64,000 nucleotides of DNA, taken from NCBI RefSeq assembly GCF_013342145.1, contig NZ_JABUQZ010000001.1, positions 1,054,001 to 1,118,000 on the forward strand, in the 5' to 3' direction. Positions 61,234 through 64,000 of this stretch are shown here, piece by piece (positions within the stretch are counted from its first letter, which is position 1; every line of letters starts with the position of its first letter). This stretch comes from Haloterrigena gelatinilytica. GTDB taxonomy: Archaea > Halobacteriota > Halobacteria > Halobacteriales > Natrialbaceae. The translations under genes and the position numbers were made by a program. Under the pieces are notes generated by a model, which saw only the letters and a program-made list of their open reading frames with translations, was not told the origin of the DNA and ran no database searches.

Positions 61234-61622
61234 CGGGTCACCTCCGCCGGTCGGACCGGGCGCTCGCGGCGCCGCGGTCCCGACCTGGCTGTCGACATCG
61301 TTGCATCACTGCCTCCGTTACTGATTCAGTAATATAAACCCATTACATTTACTCATTCCGTATCGGGGTTAAGAACTGGAATTACGATGGGTGTTCTGGC
61401 GGGTCGTGACCTCGTGTCCCTCGCTTCACTGGGCGCGACCGGCGGACTCACGGCTCGCCGGATGTGTGAACGTCCAGGGCGATCGAGTTCTCCGAACCGA
61501 CCGATTAGGATGCACACGACGCAGTAGCTGAGCGACCGGTAACAGGGCCACCGCGCCAGAATCGAGGGCGAACGGCCGCCGGCATGATCGGCCGGATCGG
61601 CTCGAAGACAACCGGGTGACGC
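61234..61622. other. Intergenic region between trkH copy 2 and uspA
   Basis: This 389-bp gap is the regulatory region of the uspA-trkA-trkH operon. It holds the palindrome and TATA box at 61318-61340 and, beyond about 61380, GC-rich sequence downstream of trkH copy 2. No gene or RNA is recognised in the rest. Confidence 0.5.
61318..61340 (-). promoter_or_regulatory. 15-bp palindrome overlapping the uspA operon TATA box
   Basis: TTACTGA-T-TCAGTAA (61318-61332) is a perfect palindrome with 7-bp arms. Read leftwards, GGTTTATATTACTGA places a TATA box (TTTATATTA, about 61330-61338) directly against it, so a bound protein would block transcription of uspA-trkA-trkH. The start codon of uspA lies about 85 bp downstream. 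No equivalent site was seen upstream of trkA copy 2. Confidence 0.6.
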
Positions 61623-63170
61623 TCACCGATAGAGGTCGAGCTTCTGGAAGAGCGCACCCAGCAACACGGCGACGGGGATGATCTCGAGGCGGCCGATCCA
61701 CATGTTGAAGATCAGCACCGTCTTCGCGGCCGTCGGCATCTCCGGCCCGGTGATCCCCGCGTCCAGGCCGACCGTGCTCTGGGCGCTCATCACGTCGAAG
61801 ACGACGTACTCGAGGGGGTACTCGGGCGGCAGCGTCCAGAGGAAGACCGCGATGCCGACGGCGAGGCCGGCGAGCCAGAGGACGAAGACGACGGTCGCCT
61901 CCGTGTACTCGCGCTGGGCCTGGGACTGATCGAGACTGCGATCGCCGATTCGGAGCCGTCGAATCGCGCTGGCCGGCACGAAGACGCTCCGGATCTGCCA
62001 GATCGTCCCCTTGATCAGCGTGATGACGCGGACGAGTTTGAGGCCGCCGACCGTCGACCCCGCCGCGGCGCCGGTCAGCATCCCGAGACAGAGCAGCAGC
62101 GTCGGGCCGGCCGTCCAGACGCGCTCGGTGCCGCCGCCGATCGTCGCCGTGCCGAAACCGGCGTTGGACGTCGCGGAGACGAACTGGAACAGCGCGATCC
62201 GGAACGTCTCCTCGAGCGTTTCGTACTGGTTGCCGACCGAGAGCAGCGCCAGCAGTGCGATCGAGCCGATTCCGAACCAGAGGAACACCCAGCGGGTCTG
62301 GATGTCGGTGTAGAAGTTCTCGAGTTCCCCCTTGAGCAGCAGGTAGTGGATGGGGAACGCGATGCTGCCCGCGACCATCATCGGGATGACCGCGTACTCG
62401 ATGAGCGGGCTGCCGTAATGGCCGATCGAGTCGGCGTGGACGGAGAACCCGCCGGTCGCGATGGCCGTCATCGAGTGATTGATCGCGTCCCACGCCGGCA
62501 TCCCGGCGGCGAGGAACAGGACGATACCGGCGAGCGTGAATCCGAGGTAGATCTTCCAGATTTCCGTCACCGTCGAGACGATGCTCGGGTGGATCTTCTC
62601 CGACCGGGCCTCGCTCTTGTAGAGGGTGAGCGACCCGCTGCCCGGCCGAGCGAGGATAGCGACGGTGAGCACGATGACGCCGACGCCGCCGATCCACTCG
62701 GTAAAGGAGCGCCACCAGTGCAGCGACCGCGGCAGGTCCTCCTCGACCGCGGCCATCGTCAGCCCGGTGCTGGTGAAGCCGCTGATGCTCTCGAAGATCC
62801 CGTGGAGCGGACGGCGAAAGACGGCGACCGTGTCGGTCATCGCCGGCGTGTTCGCCCACGCCGGATACGGATCGATCGCGATCGTCCACGCGATCAGCAG
62901 GAACGGGAGGCCGCCGAACACGCCGACGGTCCCCCACGCGGCCGCGGCCGTGACCATCGCCTCGAGTCGACCGGTGTCGGACACGTCCTGGTATCGCCGC
63001 GCGAGACCGAGACCGATTCCGCCCATCAGGAGGGCGGAGCCGGCGAAGGCGGGGATCGCGTAGAACTCCCCGTGGACGAGCGCGACCGGGATCGAGACGA
63101 GCAACATCAGCGAGACGACCTGCACGATTCGGCCGAGGTCTCGCCCCACCGCCGAATACCGGACTCTCAT
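61623..63170 (-). CDS. trkH: Trk-family K+ transporter TrkH (copy 2)
   Basis: A 515-residue TrkH paralogue, colinear with copy 1 and with the same four filter loops: ISGFTSTGLTM, ATGGFSVHADS, SATSNAGFGTA and SAQSTVGLDAGI. Differences from copy 1 cluster near the ends, while central segments (around the ARPGSGSLTLY region) are almost identical at the DNA level. It overlaps its trkA by 4 bp (ATGA). Both copies look functional. Confidence 0.95.
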   Translation of the reverse strand: MRVRYSAVGRDLGRIVQVVSLMLLVSIPVALVHGEFYAIPAFAGSALLMGGIGLGLARRYQDVSDTGRLEAMVTAAAAWGTVGVFGGLPFLLIAWTIAIDPYPAWANTPAMTDTVAVFRRPLHGIFESISGFTSTGLTMAAVEEDLPRSLHWWRSFTEWIGGVGVIVLTVAILARPGSGSLTLYKSEARSEKIHPSIVSTVTEIWKIYLGFTLAGIVLFLAAGMPAWDAINHSMTAIATGGFSVHADSIGHYGSPLIEYAVIPMMVAGSIAFPIHYLLLKGELENFYTDIQTRWVFLWFGIGSIALLALLSVGNQYETLEETFRIALFQFVSATSNAGFGTATIGGGTERVWTAGPTLLLCLGMLTGAAAGSTVGGLKLVRVITLIKGTIWQIRSVFVPASAIRRLRIGDRSLDQSQAQREYTEATVVFVLWLAGLAVGIAVFLWTLPPEYPLEYVVFDVMSAQSTVGLDAGITGPEMPTAAKTVLIFNMWIGRLEIIPVAVLLGALFQKLDLYR

Positions 63171-63838
63171 GGATGGTCGCCGGTGAACGCCGCGACCGCG
63201 TCGGCCAGCGTGACGTCGTCGGTGAACACCGTCACCTTGTCGCCGGCTTTGATCGTCGTCTCGCCCCGCGGGGCTCGGATCTCACCGTTCCGCTGGAGGG
63301 CGACGACGAGACAGCCCTCGGGGAGCGCGCCGCCTTCCTTCGCCGTCGAGAGCAGTTGGCCGGCCATCGGGGCGTCCTCGGTGACGGTGAGTTCGACGAG
63401 TTCGGTCTCGTCGTCGAGGTCGATGAAGTCGCTGACGTCGGGATACCGCACGGAGTGATAGAGGTAGTCGGCGATCAGCCGCTGGGGGTTCTCGATCAAG
63501 TTGACGCCGATTTTCTCGAAGACGGGCAGGTTCTCCGGGTCGTGGACGACGCTGACGAGGTTCGGCACGTCGTGTTCCTGGGCGAGCAACATCACCATGA
63601 TGTTGACCGCGTCGATGTCCGTCGTCGAGATGACCGCGTCTGCCCTATCGATGTCCGCGTCCCGAAGCGTGTCGTGGGTGGTCGCGTCGGCGTTGAGCAC
63701 GAGACAGTCGTACGTCGAGGCCACGTCGTTCGCTCGCTGTTCGTCGGTCTCGATGACGACGACGTCGTTGCCGTCGCGGACCGCGAGATCGATCAGATTC
63801 GAGCCGATGCTTCCGGCGCCGATGATGACGATATACAT
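63167..63838 (-). CDS. trkA: TrkA regulatory subunit, short form (copy 2)
   Basis: A 223-residue single-module TrkA, the partner of trkH copy 2. The start at 63838 (MYIVIIGAG) excludes a 17-residue extension. Residues 1-133 match copy 1 except for one Ser/Thr change, while the TrkA-C half (about 134-223) has roughly 18 differences. A TATA-like GACTATAACC, read leftwards at about 63910, could be its promoter. No uspA precedes this copy. Confidence 0.93.
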   Translation of the reverse strand: MYIVIIGAGSIGSNLIDLAVRDGNDVVVIETDEQRANDVASTYDCLVLNADATTHDTLRDADIDRADAVISTTDIDAVNIMVMLLAQEHDVPNLVSVVHDPENLPVFEKIGVNLIENPQRLIADYLYHSVRYPDVSDFIDLDDETELVELTVTEDAPMAGQLLSTAKEGGALPEGCLVVALQRNGEIRAPRGETTIKAGDKVTVFTDDVTLADAVAAFTGDHP

Positions 63839-64000
63839 CTTCAGTATCCCTCGGGGAATCGTTCGTGACGCGATTCGAGAGTATGACAACAGCTTGTTCG
63901 TTCTCGGTTATAGTCTGTCCGACTCAGTTCCGAAGAGAATCCGGCCGACTCGAGCTGCTCGTCCCTCACCCGTCCAGTGTTTACGGTCACCACGGGGACG
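63839..64000. other. Upstream region of trkA copy 2 at the window end
   Basis: This holds the presumed leftward promoter of trkA copy 2 (GACTATAACC read leftwards near 63906-63915) and otherwise featureless sequence. No gene is seen before the window ends. Confidence 0.35.

Larger units (their letters stand above)
58568..63838. repeat. Tandem duplication of trkH-trkA
   Basis: Two direct copies of trkA-trkH, 58568-60783 and 61623-63838, each exactly 2216 bp with the same 4-bp gene overlap and no length change. A 60-bp block of copy 1 (60481-60540) differs from copy 2 (63536-63595) at one base, synonymous sites included, while other parts differ more. The intervening 839 bp carry uspA and its promoter. 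This indicates a duplication with later partial gene conversion. Confidence 0.85.

Noticed and set aside
1-64000. CRISPR arrays, rRNA genes and complete insertion sequences
   Set aside because: No regularly spaced repeats, rRNA-like stretches or transposase genes with terminal repeats were seen.

Overview
The window is chromosomal DNA of an extremely halophilic archaeon (class Halobacteria; Natrinema, Haloterrigena or Natronococcus are plausible, but I cannot fix the genus). The evidence is GC-rich third codon positions, very acidic proteins, Tat (twin-arginine) export signals on secreted proteins and lipoproteins, and archaeal information-processing genes (transcription factor S, fibrillarin with Nop5, a RecJ-like DHH protein, a Y-family polymerase ending in a PIP box). 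Several groups are typical of haloarchaea: Bat/HalOD1 regulators, GshA, and a JAMM protease next to RibL. No tRNA, rRNA, CRISPR array or complete insertion sequence was recognised.

Layout. Positions 1-1547 hold a methyltransferase, the end of a probable decayed winged-helix gene and a divergent pair of ribbon-helix-helix genes. Positions 1868-5472 look like a compact integrated element: a rightward run of overlapping small genes (HTH protein, zinc-finger protein, one-helix membrane peptide, unknowns) meeting a leftward tyrosine integrase. One of its genes appears interrupted by a lower-GC block carrying a 52-residue zinc-ribbon gene on the other strand. Positions 5724-9817 hold two HalOD1 proteins and a 1061-residue PAS/GAF/Bat regulator. 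Positions 9888-27490 are mainly housekeeping: cupin, orphan DNA methyltransferase, flavoprotein, MutY, degenerate response regulator, RecJ-like protein, malic enzyme, JAMM protease, RibL, IlvD, an XRE regulator with its membrane partner, MobA, YqeC and a glycosyltransferase.

Positions 27787-41496 contain an exported alpha-amylase, a GHMP kinase-family synthase, a KaiC-like protein with a broken Walker A motif, zinc-binding acidic proteins, TFS, an extracytoplasmic electron-transfer group (cupredoxin, four-cluster ferredoxin, HiPIP), DNA polymerase IV, a membrane-anchored J-domain protein and an exported subtilase. Positions 41725-57004 contain a uracil-DNA glycosylase-like protein, a DUF389 membrane protein, a Bat-type regulator, heme A synthase, an M24-like protein lacking most metal ligands, a winged-helix regulator, GshA, two tandem AtoE-type transporters facing an acyl-CoA synthetase, a Tat lipoprotein and the fibrillarin/Nop5 pair.

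Positions 57232-63838 are a potassium-uptake island: a two-module TrkA, then two colinear trkA-trkH copies of identical length (2216 bp each), the first preceded by a universal stress protein gene. The N-terminal parts of the short TrkA proteins are almost identical while the C-terminal parts differ, which suggests gene conversion. The uspA-trkA-trkH operon has a perfect 15-bp palindrome overlapping its probable TATA box. I see no clearly new multi-gene defence system. The best leads are the interrupted integrated element, the electron-transfer group, the Trk duplication with its palindrome, and several proteins that have lost catalytic residues.
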